A stretch of 64,000 nucleotides of DNA from an uncultured Pelagibacteraceae bacterium (GCA_902592275.1 CACJDW010000002.1:124001-188000), one strand, 5' to 3'. Shown: positions 8,126 through 18,227, counted from the first letter of the stretch. The notes: generated from the letters alone by a model not told the origin. Numbers and translations are program-made.

Positions 8126-9062
8126 CAATTATCTAGATATAATCAGACCTGGAATTAATACCACCTTTCAAGATAAAGGCAGGGATCATCTTTATCATAT
8201 TGGTATTCCGTTTAGTGGCGCTATGGATAATAGAAATTATCTTATAGCTAATAAACTTGTTAATAATAATTTAGATTCTGCAGTGATAGAGTTTGCTTAT
8301 CAAGGTCCTCATATAAAATATTCAGGAGAAAAAATTAATTTTGCTATTACTGGGGATGTAATTTTTTTGATTAAAAAAAAAGATACTGAAATTGAGGGCA
8401 AATGTTACGAAAGTTATCTAATTGAAAATGGGGATGAGATTAATATCATTTCTACAAATAAATCAGTTTATGGATATTTAGCATTAGGTGGAGAGTTCGA
8501 TTTAAAATTTCAATGGAATAGTTGTTCTATAAATACGAAAGCAAATATTGGATCTAATGATGGAAAAAAATTAGATGTAGGGCAAAGAATTAATTTAAAA
8601 AAAATAAATTCAAATAAAGATATTAAAAAAACTAATTACATTAATACTAAAATAGAAAACATTAGGGTGATCAAAGGTACTAATTTTGATTACTTTTCTG
8701 AAGAAGGTAAAAAAATATTTTATGAAAAGGAATTTACAGTATCGAAACTTTCAGACAGAATGGGTATGAGACTAGAGGGACCTAAAATAGATAATGTTGT
8801 GAATACCAACATAAAATCAGAGGGTTTGATTAAAGGTGTAATCCAAGTACCGGCAGACGGAAATCCAATTATAATGCTTTCAGATCATGGTACTATTGGT
8901 GGTTATCCAAAAATTGGAGTTGTGGCTAGTGTCGATTATGACCGATTAGTACAGATGTGCCCTGGTTCAAAAATAAAATTTAAAGAGATTAATTTATCTG
9001 ATGCAGAGACTTTATTTAAGTTATATGAAATGGAAACTCAAAATTTACTATCACAAATTTAA
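8118..9062 (+). CDS. pxpC: 5-oxoprolinase subunit C (KipA-like)
   Basis: A 314-aa KipA/allophanate hydrolase subunit 2 family protein. Family marks are RPGINTTFQDKGR near the N-terminus, GIPFSGAMDNRNY (about residues 33-45), SKLSDRMGMRLEG (about 209-221) and DGNPIIMLSDHGTIGGYPKIG near the C-terminus. Its stop shares one base with the start of the EamA permease gene, so pxpB, pxpC and the permease are one unit. The permease may handle 5-oxoproline or glutamate, which is inference from position only. Confidence 0.9.
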   Translation: MSSNYLDIIRPGINTTFQDKGRDHLYHIGIPFSGAMDNRNYLIANKLVNNNLDSAVIEFAYQGPHIKYSGEKINFAITGDVIFLIKKKDTEIEGKCYESYLIENGDEINIISTNKSVYGYLALGGEFDLKFQWNSCSINTKANIGSNDGKKLDVGQRINLKKINSNKDIKKTNYINTKIENIRVIKGTNFDYFSEEGKKIFYEKEFTVSKLSDRMGMRLEGPKIDNVVNTNIKSEGLIKGVIQVPADGNPIIMLSDHGTIGGYPKIGVVASVDYDRLVQMCPGSKIKFKEINLSDAETLFKLYEMETQNLLSQI

Positions 9063-9934
9063 TGAATTTTTTATCAAAAATACCAGGTCCTTTTTTAGTT
9101 TTTTTAGGAGCTTGTGCACTAAGTTTTGGAGGTTTAATTGTTAAGTCTTTTGACGGATCTACACTTTGGCAAATATTATTTTGGAGATCACTTTTCTTTA
9201 TTGGAGTAATTACAATTTTTTTAATCTTAACTTACAAAGGAAAAATTTTTAGTGCTCTTTATAAATCTGGAATTCCAGGTTTATTTGGAGGTATAATTTT
9301 ATCCATTGGATTTGCTAGCTATGTATTTGCTATGTATGAAACAACAGTAGCTAATGCAAACTTTATAATTCAAACTCAAGCTTTGTTTTTAGCAATTTTT
9401 GGTTATGTATTTTTAAAAGAAAAAATTTCAAAAATTACATTAACTTGCATTATTACAGCAGTAGCTGGTATCATTTTAATGTTGGGAAGTTCACTAACAC
9501 CAGGTCAAATGACTGGAAACTTAGTTGCATTTATTATGCCGATATCATTTGCAATCTTAATTTTAATTGTCAGAAAATATCCAAAAGTTGACATGATACC
9601 TTTACAATTGGTTGCTGGAATTTTTGCAACACTAATAGGTTTGTTTATGTCACCGAGTATTTTAGTTTCAACAAATGATATTTTTTTGGGTTTTATTGCA
9701 GGATTTTTTCAAGTTGGACTTGGATTTATACTTATAACAATTGGAGCAAGATCAACTCCTTCAGCATTTGTTGGAATCATTATGTTAACTGAAGCTGTTT
9801 TAGGACCCATGTGGGCATGGATGTTTGCAAACGAAAACCCACCACTTACTGTACTTTTTGGGGGAGCCGTAGTTATAACAGCAGTAGTTATACAGTTTTT
9901 GTCTCCATTACTTGTTAAAAAACTAGCCAAATAA
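9062..9934 (+). CDS. EamA-family (DMT) permease
   Basis: A 290-aa protein with ten hydrophobic segments in two repeated halves, the drug/metabolite transporter layout; each half ends in the EamA pattern (for example FLKEKIS near residue 120). It starts on the last base of pxpC. Transported solute unknown; the operon suggests an amino-acid-like compound of the 5-oxoproline pathway. It ends about 38 bases before the glycine riboswitch. Confidence 0.85.
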   Translation: MNFLSKIPGPFLVFLGACALSFGGLIVKSFDGSTLWQILFWRSLFFIGVITIFLILTYKGKIFSALYKSGIPGLFGGIILSIGFASYVFAMYETTVANANFIIQTQALFLAIFGYVFLKEKISKITLTCIITAVAGIILMLGSSLTPGQMTGNLVAFIMPISFAILILIVRKYPKVDMIPLQLVAGIFATLIGLFMSPSILVSTNDIFLGFIAGFFQVGLGFILITIGARSTPSAFVGIIMLTEAVLGPMWAWMFANENPPLTVLFGGAVVITAVVIQFLSPLLVKKLAK

Positions 9935-9972
9935 ATTTCACATAAACATTCTAAATGTGTTATAAATTTATA

Positions 9973-10127
9973 TACGGGAGAGACTACTTTTGTAGCGCCG
10001 AAGGAGCAACCACCCCGGAAACTCTCAGGCAAAAGGACCGTACATATTAACTCTGGAAAGAGAATTATTCTCGCCGAAGGAGCAAATCTCTCAGGCACCA
10101 AGACAGAGGGGGCAAAAAAGAGTTAAT
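9973..10127 (+). promoter_or_regulatory. tandem glycine riboswitch controlling gcvTHP
   Basis: Two glycine aptamers in series. Aptamer 1 has P1 formed by TACGG (9973-9977) and CCGTA (10038-10042) and the conserved core GCCGAAGGAGCAA at 9997-10009. Aptamer 2 has P1 CTCTG (10051-10055) with CAGAG (10104-10108) and the same core at 10073-10085. Both carry the CTCTCAGGCA segment. Expression platform: ATTAACTCT (10046-10054) is perfectly complementary to AGAGTTAAT (10119-10127), the sequence directly before the gcvT ATG that holds its ribosome binding site. Because CTCT is shared with P1 of aptamer 2, glycine binding should free the ribosome site, giving an ON switch at translation. The aptamers are certain; the mechanism is inference. 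Confidence 0.95.
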
Positions 10128-11231
10128 ATGGAAATAAAAAAAACATCACTTAATAAACTTCATCAAAGTAATAACGCTAAGTTTGTTGAATTTGCTGGCT
10201 ATGAAATGCCTATTCAGTATAGCAAAGGTATTATTGAAGAGCATAAATTCACAAGATCACATTCTGGAATATTTGATGTATCTCATATGGGTCAGCTATT
10301 CATATATGGTAATGAAAGTTTAACAGAAGAATTAGAAAAAATTTTTCCATTAGATTTAAAAAATTTAAAACAAAACTGCTCTAAGTATAGTTTTTTAATG
10401 AATGAAGATGCTGGAATTTATGATGATTTAATCATTACTAAAATTGAGGAAGGATATTTAATTATCTTAAATGCTGCATGCAAAGATAAAGATTTTGAGA
10501 TTTTATCTAATTTACTAGACTCGAAATTTAAAATGAATTTAGATAACACTAGATCTTTGATAGCAATTCAAGGACCCAAGTCTGTTGAAATTTTAAACTC
10601 AATTGTAAATGGGGTTGATCAACTAAATTTTATGACAGGAAATTGGTTCGATTCTGATAATCAAAAATTATTTGTCACAAGATCAGGTTATACAGGGGAA
10701 GATGGATTTGAAATTTCAATTTCTAACGATAAAGCTGAAAAATTCGTTGAAAATTTAATAAAAAAGGGAGCACAACTTATAGGACTTGGGGCAAGAGATA
10801 CCTTGAGATTAGAAGCTGGATTATGTTTATATGGTCACGAATTAGATATTAATAAAACACCAGTTGAGGCAAACCTTAGATGGGCAATCTCAAAATCTAG
10901 ACTATCAAATGGAGGTTTTATTGGATCGAAAAAAATTATGAACCAAATGCAAGATGGAGCAAGCCAAATAAGAGTAGGGATTAAGCCCGAAGGTAGATTG
11001 ATTGCTAGAGAAAAAACTAAAATATTTGATGATACAGATACACAAATCGGTGAGATAACTAGTGGCACATTTGGACCAAGTGTAAATGGTCCTATAGCGA
11101 TGGGTTATGTTAATAAAGAGTTTTCAAAAGTTGATACTAAAATTTTGCTTGAGGTAAGAGGGAAAAAACATCCAGCAAATGTTTGCGCATTACCATTTTA
11201 TAAAAAAAATTATGTGAAAGGAGTAAATTAA
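10128..11231 (+). CDS. gcvT: glycine cleavage system T protein (aminomethyltransferase)
   Basis: A 367-aa aminomethyltransferase of normal length. Motifs include [10 protein letters not shown] at about residues 22-31, [11 protein letters not shown] (about 46-56), the tetrahydrofolate-site region with [13 protein letters not shown] (about 184-196) and [20 protein letters not shown] (about 220-239), then the GcvT C-terminal barrel. It transfers the methylene group of glycine to tetrahydrofolate. It is the first gene after the glycine riboswitch and shares one base with gcvH (TAATG). Confidence 0.96.
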   Translation: MEIKKTSLNKLHQSNNAKFVEFAGYEMPIQYSKGIIEEHKFTRSHSGIFDVSHMGQLFIYGNESLTEELEKIFPLDLKNLKQNCSKYSFLMNEDAGIYDDLIITKIEEGYLIILNAACKDKDFEILSNLLDSKFKMNLDNTRSLIAIQGPKSVEILNSIVNGVDQLNFMTGNWFDSDNQKLFVTRSGYTGEDGFEISISNDKAEKFVENLIKKGAQLIGLGARDTLRLEAGLCLYGHELDINKTPVEANLRWAISKSRLSNGGFIGSKKIMNQMQDGASQIRVGIKPEGRLIAREKTKIFDDTDTQIGEITSGTFGPSVNGPIAMGYVNKEFSKVDTKILLEVRGKKHPANVCALPFYKKNYVKGVN

Positions 11232-11611
11232 TGAGTGAAGTAAAATTTTCAAAAGAACATGAGTGGATTACTTTAGAGGGAGATGTAGCCACAATAGGAA
11301 TTACAAAACATGCAACAGAAATGCTTGGAGACATCGTTTTTGCAGAACTTCCTGAAAAAGGATCTAATGTTGAAAAAGATGGTACTGCAGGAGTGGTAGA
11401 ATCCACGAAAGCTGCTAGTGATGTTTATACTCCAGTTAGTGGTGAAGTAGTAGATACTAATCAAGCTATTGTAGATGATCCTTCTAAAATTAATGAAGAT
11501 CCAGAGGGTTCAGCATGGTTTTTTAAACTTAAAATGAAAGATCAATCCGAAATGGACAGTCTTATGAACAAAGAAGAATACGATAAATTTGCAAAGGAGA
11601 GTGCTAGCTAA
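11231..11611 (+). CDS. gcvH: glycine cleavage system H protein
   Basis: A 126-aa lipoyl carrier. KEHEWI near the N-terminus, [15 protein letters not shown] (about residues 24-38) and [20 protein letters not shown] (about 55-74) are diagnostic; the Lys in ESTKA is the lipoylation site. It shuttles the aminomethyl group between the P, T and L proteins. It starts on the last base of gcvT and ends on the first base of gcvP, so all three are coupled. No L protein gene is in the window; the shared lipoamide dehydrogenase must lie elsewhere. Confidence 0.96.
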   Translation: MSEVKFSKEHEWITLEGDVATIGITKHATEMLGDIVFAELPEKGSNVEKDGTAGVVESTKAASDVYTPVSGEVVDTNQAIVDDPSKINEDPEGSAWFFKLKMKDQSEMDSLMNKEEYDKFAKESAS

Positions 11612-14481
11612 TGTTACATAATTCTCAAAAAGATTTTTTAAAAAGGCACATTGGACCTTCAGATGAAGATCAAAATAAAATGCTTAAGGAACTTAATTAC
11701 AAATCACTTGATGATTTAATCAAAAGTACAGTTCCAGAAAAAATCCAATTGAAAGATGAATTAAATATTGGTGAGTCTAATTCAGAATATGAAGCATTAA
11801 GAAAATTAAAAGCAATTTCAAAAAAAAATCAAATTTACTCTAACTTTATAGGAATGGGTTATTATGGAACTTACACACCATACGTAATTCTAAGAAATAT
11901 TTTAGAAAATCCAGGTTGGTATACTTCTTATACACCTTATCAACCCGAGGTAGCTCAAGGAAGATTAGAAATGCTGCTTAATTTCCAACAAATGATAGTT
12001 GATTTTACAGGAATGGATATTGCAAATGCGTCCTTATTAGATGAAGGAACAGCGGCTGCAGAAGCAATGGGATTAAGTCATAGATTAAATAAAAAAGATA
12101 GTAATTTAGTTTTTGTCTCAGAAAATTGTCACCCACAAACAATCGATGTAATTCAAACAAGAGCAGAACCAATGGGATTAAAAGTATTTGTTGGTAATGA
12201 AGATGAAGTATTAGACCAATTAAAGGAAGATTTAGTTTGTGGTATATTACAATATCCGGGAACTTTAGGAGATATAAAAGATCCTAGTGAAGCAATAAGT
12301 AAAATTCATAAAAAAAATGGTAAAGCAATATTAGCTTGTGATTTATTAGCACTTGCTAAATTAAAAACACCAAGAGAACTAGGAGCAGATATTGCTGTAG
12401 GAAGTTCTCAAAGATTTGGAATTCCAATGGGTTACGGTGGACCTCATGCAGCCTTCTTTGCAACTAAAGATGAATATAAAAGATCTATGCCAGGAAGAAT
12501 TGTAGGGGTCTCTGTTGATAGACATGGAAACAAAGCTTACAGATTATCATTACAAACTAGGGAACAACATATAAGAAGAGACAAAGCTACAAGTAATATT
12601 TGTACTGCCCAAGCTTTGTTAGCAATTGTTTCAGCTGCATATGCCATTTACCATGGACCAGATGGAATTAAAACTATTGCTGAGAGAGTTTCTCAATTAG
12701 CTAAAAATTTTGCAGATAAATTGAAACAATCTGGATATGAAATTTATTCAGATCATTTCTTTGACACAGTTACAATTGTAACAAAAGATAAAACAGATCA
12801 AATTTATAAAAATGCTTTAGATCAAAAGGTAAACATTAGAAGAGTAAATTCTGAAATGTTGGCAGTTTCTTTTGATGAAAAGAAAAATGTTTATAGAGTA
12901 AATCAATTGTTGAAAATTTTTAATGCAGCTGAATCAATTAAAAAAGAAGACCCAACAGTAAGTTTACCTAATTTACCAAAAAATTTATTAAGAACTTCAA
13001 AATATTTAGAACATCCTGTTTTTAATTCATATCATTCAGAAACTGAGATGCTTAGATATTTAAAAAAGTTAGAAGATAAAGATATAGCTTTAAATAGAAC
13101 TATGATTGCACTTGGTTCATGTACTATGAAATTAAACGCTACTGCAGAAATGATACCTATTTCGTGGAGAGAATTAGCAGAGCCTCATCCATTTGTACCT
13201 ATTGAGCAGATGGAAGGATATAGAGATTTATTCACTGATCTTAAAAATTGGCTAAGATCAATTACAGGTTTTTCTGGTGTTTCGCTTCAACCAAATGCAG
13301 GCGCCCAAGGTGAATATGCAGGATTAATGGTGATTAGAAAGTATCATTTAGAAAGAGGTGAAGAAAATAGAAACATATGCTTAATACCAAGCTCAGCACA
13401 TGGAACCAATCCTGCTAGCGCACAAATGGTAGGAATGAAAGTTGTCGTTGTTGATTGTGATAAAGAAGGAAATGTTGATTTTGAGGATTTAAAGAAAAAA
13501 GCAGAAATGCATTCTGAAAATCTTGGAGCATTAATGGTCACTTATCCGTCTACTCACGGAGTATTTGAGGAAAAAATTACAGATATATGTGAGTTAATTC
13601 ATAAACATGGTGGCCAAGTTTATATGGATGGTGCAAATTTAAACGCGCTTGTTGGTATAGCAAGACCTGGAAATTTTGGTCCAGATGTTTGTCACATAAA
13701 CTTACACAAAACATTCTGTATTCCACATGGTGGTGGAGGACCAGGAATGGGACCAATTGCATGTAAAAGACATTTACAAGTTTATTTGCCTAATCATCCA
13801 GTTGTTAAGGACTGTGGACCTGCTACAGGAATAGGAGCAGTTTCAGCAGCACCTTGGGGAAGCTCAAGTATTTTATCAATTTCCTGGATGTATATTAAAA
13901 TGATGGGTTCTGAAGGTTTAAAATTAGCTACTCAAATTGCAATACTAAATGCAAATTATATAGCTCATAGACTTAAAGATCATTACCCAATTCTTTATAA
14001 AGGTTCAAACGGCAATGTAGCTCATGAATGTATTATTGATATTCGATCAATTAAAACTGAAACAGGGATTACCGAAGAAGACATAGCTAAAAGATTGATC
14101 GATTATGGTTTTCATGCACCAACAATGTCATGGCCAGTAGCAGGCACAATGATGATTGAACCAACTGAAAGTGAAAGTTTGTCTGAACTAGATAGATTTT
14201 GTGATACTTTGATTAGCATTAAATCTGAAATAGATATGATCAAGTTAGGAAAATTTGATAAAGTTGATAATCCAATTAAAAATGCACCTCATACAGATAT
14301 TGAATTAGCTTCAGATGAATGGAGTCATAAATATTCAAGAGAGCAAGCTGCTTATCCTGCAAAATTCTTAAAAGCAAATAAATTTTGGCCTCCAGTTGCA
14401 AGAGTTGATAACGTATACGGAGATAAAAATATTTTTTGTACTTGTCCAAGCATGGATGAGTTTAAAGAAGATGCAGCATAA
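11611..14481 (+). CDS. gcvP: glycine dehydrogenase (decarboxylating), P protein
   Basis: A 956-aa single-chain P protein, the fused form with both halves (bacteria may split it into two subunits). The PLP-binding Lys is in HINLHKTFCIPHGGGGPGMG (about residues 694-713). N-terminal FLKRHIGPSDEDQ, FIGMGYYGTYTP and GSSQRFGIPMGYGGPHAAFF in the first half and GSCTMKLNA in the second are conserved. It decarboxylates glycine and loads the aminomethyl group onto GcvH. Last gene of the riboswitch-controlled operon; the next gene starts six bases later and may be read through. Confidence 0.97.
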   Translation: MLHNSQKDFLKRHIGPSDEDQNKMLKELNYKSLDDLIKSTVPEKIQLKDELNIGESNSEYEALRKLKAISKKNQIYSNFIGMGYYGTYTPYVILRNILENPGWYTSYTPYQPEVAQGRLEMLLNFQQMIVDFTGMDIANASLLDEGTAAAEAMGLSHRLNKKDSNLVFVSENCHPQTIDVIQTRAEPMGLKVFVGNEDEVLDQLKEDLVCGILQYPGTLGDIKDPSEAISKIHKKNGKAILACDLLALAKLKTPRELGADIAVGSSQRFGIPMGYGGPHAAFFATKDEYKRSMPGRIVGVSVDRHGNKAYRLSLQTREQHIRRDKATSNICTAQALLAIVSAAYAIYHGPDGIKTIAERVSQLAKNFADKLKQSGYEIYSDHFFDTVTIVTKDKTDQIYKNALDQKVNIRRVNSEMLAVSFDEKKNVYRVNQLLKIFNAAESIKKEDPTVSLPNLPKNLLRTSKYLEHPVFNSYHSETEMLRYLKKLEDKDIALNRTMIALGSCTMKLNATAEMIPISWRELAEPHPFVPIEQMEGYRDLFTDLKNWLRSITGFSGVSLQPNAGAQGEYAGLMVIRKYHLERGEENRNICLIPSSAHGTNPASAQMVGMKVVVVDCDKEGNVDFEDLKKKAEMHSENLGALMVTYPSTHGVFEEKITDICELIHKHGGQVYMDGANLNALVGIARPGNFGPDVCHINLHKTFCIPHGGGGPGMGPIACKRHLQVYLPNHPVVKDCGPATGIGAVSAAPWGSSSILSISWMYIKMMGSEGLKLATQIAILNANYIAHRLKDHYPILYKGSNGNVAHECIIDIRSIKTETGITEEDIAKRLIDYGFHAPTMSWPVAGTMMIEPTESESLSELDRFCDTLISIKSEIDMIKLGKFDKVDNPIKNAPHTDIELASDEWSHKYSREQAAYPAKFLKANKFWPPVARVDNVYGDKNIFCTCPSMDEFKEDAA

Positions 14482-14487
14482 TAATTA

Positions 14488-15726
14488 ATGAAAATTGCTG
14501 TTGTTGGTTCAGGCATTTCCGGATTAAGTGCTGCTTATTATTTATCTAAAAAACATCACGTAGATCTTTTCGAGCGAGAAGATCATTTTGGTGGACACTC
14601 ACATACAATAGATATTTTTTTTGATGAAAAAAAAGTTTCTGTAGATATTGGTTTTATTGTTTTTAATTTTCAAACATATCCAAATTTAATTAATTTTTTT
14701 AAAGAAAATGATATTCAAATTGAAAAAAGCAATATGTCTTTTTCAGTTTCAGTAGATAATACAAACTTTGAATATTGTGGAAAAGGGTTGAGTGGAATTT
14801 TCTCTAATAAATCAAATTTGTTTAACATAGAGTTCTTAAAAATGTTTTTTGATATAATTAAATTTTATAAAAAAAGTGATCAAGTAAATGTATCAAATGA
14901 TAAAATTACTTTAGGTGAATATTTAAAAATTAATAAACTATCAAAAACATTTGTTGATTATCATATAATACCAATGGTATCTGCAATTTGGTCTATGCCT
15001 CCTTATGAAGCGAGCAAGATGCCAATTAGTTTTTTTCTTAGATTTTTCCAAAATCATGGTTTGTTTAAATTAAAAAATAGACCGCAGTGGTACACAGTAA
15101 CTAACAGAAGCAGAACTTATGTTAGTAAAATACTTTCTCAAATAAGTGGTGAACACTACAAAAATTACAAAGTTACAAGAGTTAAAAGAAAATCATCAGG
15201 ATTAGACCTATACTATGGTGGAGAAAGCGAATTTTTTGATTATGATAAAGTAGTTTTGGCAACACATGCTGATGAAGCCTTAAAGTTAATTGAAAATCCA
15301 ACTGAGGATGAGAAAAATATTCTTTCGAATTTTAGTTACAAAGAAAATATAGCTTACATACATACAGATCAGCGGGCCATGCCGAAGAATAAAAAAGCTT
15401 GGTCTTCTTGGAATTCATCAATAGATGACAAGAATTTAGAGAAAAATTCAATAACCTACTGGTTAAATTTATTACAAAATTTAAAGTGTGATGAAAATAT
15501 TTTCTTAACATTGAATCCTTACTTCAATATTGATGAGAAAAAAATATTGAGAAAAGTAAAATTTACACATCCATATTACGATCAAAAAGCATTAGATGCT
15601 CAATCAGAGCTTATTAAAATACAAAATCAAAAAGATTTACTTTTTTGTGGTAGTTATTTTGGTTACGGATTTCATGAAGATGGAATAAAATCATCTATTG
15701 AAATGCTGAAAAACCTTAATGATTAG
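14488..15726 (+). CDS. FAD-dependent oxidoreductase of the Cfa/DUF1365 cluster
   Basis: A 412-aa flavoprotein of the amine-oxidase type. The Rossmann motif VVGSGISGLSAAYYL with a downstream acidic residue (residues 4-18) and GGHSHTID (about 35-42) mark FAD binding; the C-terminal FCGSYFGYGFHEDG completes the FAD site. This type is nearly always beside DUF1365 and a cyclopropane-fatty-acid-synthase-like enzyme, as here, and is thought to act in making modified membrane fatty acids. It overlaps the DUF1365 gene by 8 bases. It starts six bases after gcvP but belongs by content to the cluster that follows. Confidence 0.85.
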   Translation: MKIAVVGSGISGLSAAYYLSKKHHVDLFEREDHFGGHSHTIDIFFDEKKVSVDIGFIVFNFQTYPNLINFFKENDIQIEKSNMSFSVSVDNTNFEYCGKGLSGIFSNKSNLFNIEFLKMFFDIIKFYKKSDQVNVSNDKITLGEYLKINKLSKTFVDYHIIPMVSAIWSMPPYEASKMPISFFLRFFQNHGLFKLKNRPQWYTVTNRSRTYVSKILSQISGEHYKNYKVTRVKRKSSGLDLYYGGESEFFDYDKVVLATHADEALKLIENPTEDEKNILSNFSYKENIAYIHTDQRAMPKNKKAWSSWNSSIDDKNLEKNSITYWLNLLQNLKCDENIFLTLNPYFNIDEKKILRKVKFTHPYYDQKALDAQSELIKIQNQKDLLFCGSYFGYGFHEDGIKSSIEMLKNLND

Positions 15727-16483
15727 TTCTTGTATATATAATGGAAATGTAATCCATAAGAGATTTAAACCAAAAGAACATTTTTTTAAATATAAGGTAT
15801 TTTCACTTTTTATTGATCTATCTGAGTTAAATGAGCTTAATAATAAATTAAAATTTTTTTCTTTAAATAAATTTAATTTAATAAGTTTTTATGAAAAAGA
15901 CCACGGTGATCGTGATGGTTCATCTCTTTTTGAGTGGGTAAAAAAAAATCTAATTAGTAACGAAATCACAACAGATAATATAAAAGTTAAACTTTTATGC
16001 TATCCAAGAATATTAGGCTATGTTTTTAATCCACTTAGTATTTTTTTTGTATACGATAAAAATGATAATTTAATTTCTATATTGTATGAGGTTAAAAATA
16101 CATTTGGTGAGCAACACACATATGTTTTTAAAGTGGAGGGACAAAATAAATTAATTCAAAATAATTGCTCAAAGAAATTTCATGTTTCACCATTTATTGA
16201 AATGGATTGTAATTATTTTTTTAGGATATTAAATCCAGAGCAGAAGTTGTCAGTTGTAATTGATCAATATGATCAAGAAGGAAAAATTCTTTTTGCATCT
16301 CAAGATGGTGAAAGATCTGATTTGACAAGCAAAAACTTAATGAATTCTTATCTTAGACACCCTTTAATGACATTTAAAATTATCTCTGCGATACATTTTG
16401 AAGCGTTTAAATTGTGGATTAAAGGAATTAAATTTATTAAGAAAAAATTTAAAATTAAAAATAACATAACAGTAGAAAATTAA
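15719..16483 (+). CDS. DUF1365 protein
   Basis: A 254-aa protein of the DUF1365 family: SCIYNGNVIHKRFKPKEHFFKYKVF near the start (key residues H14, R16, P19, H22), the middle stretch YPRILGYVFNPLSIFFVYD (about residues 98-116) and EVKNTFGEQHTYV are family hallmarks. Biochemical function is unsettled. It lies between the FAD oxidoreductase and the Cfa-type enzyme and overlaps or abuts both, so it should act in the same lipid pathway. Confidence 0.87.
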   Translation: MISSCIYNGNVIHKRFKPKEHFFKYKVFSLFIDLSELNELNNKLKFFSLNKFNLISFYEKDHGDRDGSSLFEWVKKNLISNEITTDNIKVKLLCYPRILGYVFNPLSIFFVYDKNDNLISILYEVKNTFGEQHTYVFKVEGQNKLIQNNCSKKFHVSPFIEMDCNYFFRILNPEQKLSVVIDQYDQEGKILFASQDGERSDLTSKNLMNSYLRHPLMTFKIISAIHFEAFKLWIKGIKFIKKKFKIKNNITVEN

Positions 16484-17661
16484 TGTTTTTAAATAACGCC
16501 GCAGATAAATTAGTTTTTAAATTTCTTAATAAAATAAATTATGGTTATCTAGAGCTTACTACATATGATGGAAAAGTTTTAAAGTTTGGAAATCCAAATG
16601 AAAAATTGCATGCAAATATTTTAATCAAAAAACCAGATTTTAATTATAATTTAATTAGAGGAGGTAGTATTGGATTTGCCGAGAGCTACATGAGAGGTGA
16701 ATTTGAAACTAATAATTTATCAAATTTAATTGAATTAACTGCAAGAAACATAGAAGTTATATATAAATTCTCAGGCCTTCTTGATTTTCCAATAATTAAT
16801 TTTGTAAAAAATAAAATAATCAAAAATACCAAAAGTAGAAGCAAAGAAAATATTGCTAAACATTATGACCTAGGGAATGACTTTTTTTCTCTTTGGTTAG
16901 ATGACACACTTACATACTCCAGTGCTATTTTTGATGATAAATCGAAAAATCTTTCTGATGCTCAAAATAATAAATATCAAAAATTAATTGATCTAATTAA
17001 ACCAAATAATGGTGACAAAGTTTTAGAAATAGGATGTGGTTGGGGAGGTTTTGCTGAGTACTTAGGTAAAAAATACGATGTAAAACTAGACTGTATTACG
17101 ATATCAAAAAAACAATTTGAATACGCAAAAGAAAGAATTTTTAATTGTGGTTTAAACGAAAAAGTAAATATTGAAATAAAAGATTACAGAGATCTTAAAG
17201 GTAAATACAATTCAATTGCTTCAATAGAGATGATTGAGGCTGTTGGTCAAAATTATTTAGAGGGTTATTTTAAAACTATTAAAACTAACTTATCTGATGG
17301 CGGTAAAGCAGCTATTCAAGCAATTACAATCGATGATAGGTTGTTTGATAGATATAAAAATAAACAAGATTTTATTCAAAAATATATTTTTCCTGGTGGT
17401 TTTTTACCAAATAAAAATAGTATTAATCGTTATGTTTCTGATAATGGCTTAACTATAAATTCATACATTTCTTATGCTGACCATTATGCAAATACATTGG
17501 CTATATGGAGAAATGAGTTTTTAAAAAAATGGGATTTAATAAAAAATCAAGGTTTTGATTTAACATTTAAAAGAATGTGGGAGTTTTATCTTTCTTATTG
17601 TGAAGCTGGATTTAAGTCAAAAAATATTGATCTGATACAATTTTCAATGCAAAAAAAATAA
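16483..17661 (+). CDS. cyclopropane-fatty-acyl-phospholipid synthase-like methyltransferase
   Basis: A 392-aa SAM-dependent fatty acyl methyltransferase. HYDLGNDFFSLWLDDTLTYS (about residues 126-145) and the SAM motif VLEIGCGWGGFAEYLG (about 181-196) are diagnostic, followed by QFEYAKERI and SIEMIEAVGQNYLEGYF. Classical Cfa adds a methylene to unsaturated acyl chains of membrane lipids. In Rhodobacter a related protein in a similar cluster serves furan fatty acid synthesis (recalled family knowledge), so the product here could be cyclopropane, methylated or furan acyl chains. It starts on the last base of the DUF1365 gene. Confidence 0.88.
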   Translation: MFLNNAADKLVFKFLNKINYGYLELTTYDGKVLKFGNPNEKLHANILIKKPDFNYNLIRGGSIGFAESYMRGEFETNNLSNLIELTARNIEVIYKFSGLLDFPIINFVKNKIIKNTKSRSKENIAKHYDLGNDFFSLWLDDTLTYSSAIFDDKSKNLSDAQNNKYQKLIDLIKPNNGDKVLEIGCGWGGFAEYLGKKYDVKLDCITISKKQFEYAKERIFNCGLNEKVNIEIKDYRDLKGKYNSIASIEMIEAVGQNYLEGYFKTIKTNLSDGGKAAIQAITIDDRLFDRYKNKQDFIQKYIFPGGFLPNKNSINRYVSDNGLTINSYISYADHYANTLAIWRNEFLKKWDLIKNQGFDLTFKRMWEFYLSYCEAGFKSKNIDLIQFSMQKK

Positions 17662-17678
17662 AAATAATGGAGATATTT

Positions 17679-18227
17679 ATGCGACATATAAAAATAATTA
17701 AGTCAATTTCATTGATAATTTCATTATTCTTAATTACAAGTTGCTCAAATAATAGCGCTATGAAACCAGAAGACTTTAAAAACAAAGAACCAAGATTAAT
17801 TATTGAGGAATACTTATCTGGAAATGTTAAGGCTTGGGGCGTTCTACAAAATAGATCAGGAAAAGTTACAAGACAATTTTCTGCAGATTTAAATGGAACC
17901 TGGGATGGCAAGCAATTAATTCTTAAAGAAAAATTTAATTGGGATGATGGTGAAGTTCAAGACCGAGAATGGACAATAAATAAAATTGATGAGCACAATT
18001 ACGAAGGAACAGCAGGAGATGTTGTAGGTAAAGCAAAAGGATATTCTTACGGACCAGCGTTTAAATTTGAATATGTTTTATTGGTTCCAGTTAAAGGTAA
18101 AGAATTAAAAATAACTTTTGATGATTGGATTTTTAAACAAGATGATAGAGTTGCAATTAATAGAGCAACAATGACTAAATTTGGTTTTAAAGTAGCTGAA
18201 TTAACAGTTGTATTTGTAAAAGATTAA
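17679..18227 (+). CDS. DUF3833 lipoprotein
   Basis: A 182-aa protein of the DUF3833 family with a lipoprotein signal (MRHIKI, hydrophobic core, lipobox ITSC at about residues 22-25) and the conserved start of the domain MKPEDFKNKEP, then GVLQNRSGKVTRQF and FNWDDGEVQDREW. The ATG at 17679 is preferred to one 12 bases earlier because GGAG at 17669-17672 stands six bases before it. DUF3833 genes accompany Cfa/DUF1365 clusters; its lipid-related role is inferred. It may deliver or sense modified lipids at the membrane. Confidence 0.82.
   Translation: MRHIKIIKSISLIISLFLITSCSNNSAMKPEDFKNKEPRLIIEEYLSGNVKAWGVLQNRSGKVTRQFSADLNGTWDGKQLILKEKFNWDDGEVQDREWTINKIDEHNYEGTAGDVVGKAKGYSYGPAFKFEYVLLVPVKGKELKITFDDWIFKQDDRVAINRATMTKFGFKVAELTVVFVKD

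Noticed and set aside
9709-10101. 130-codon minus-strand frame over the end of the EamA gene and the riboswitch
   Set aside because: It runs opposite a clear EamA gene and conserved aptamer cores, and has no recognisable features.
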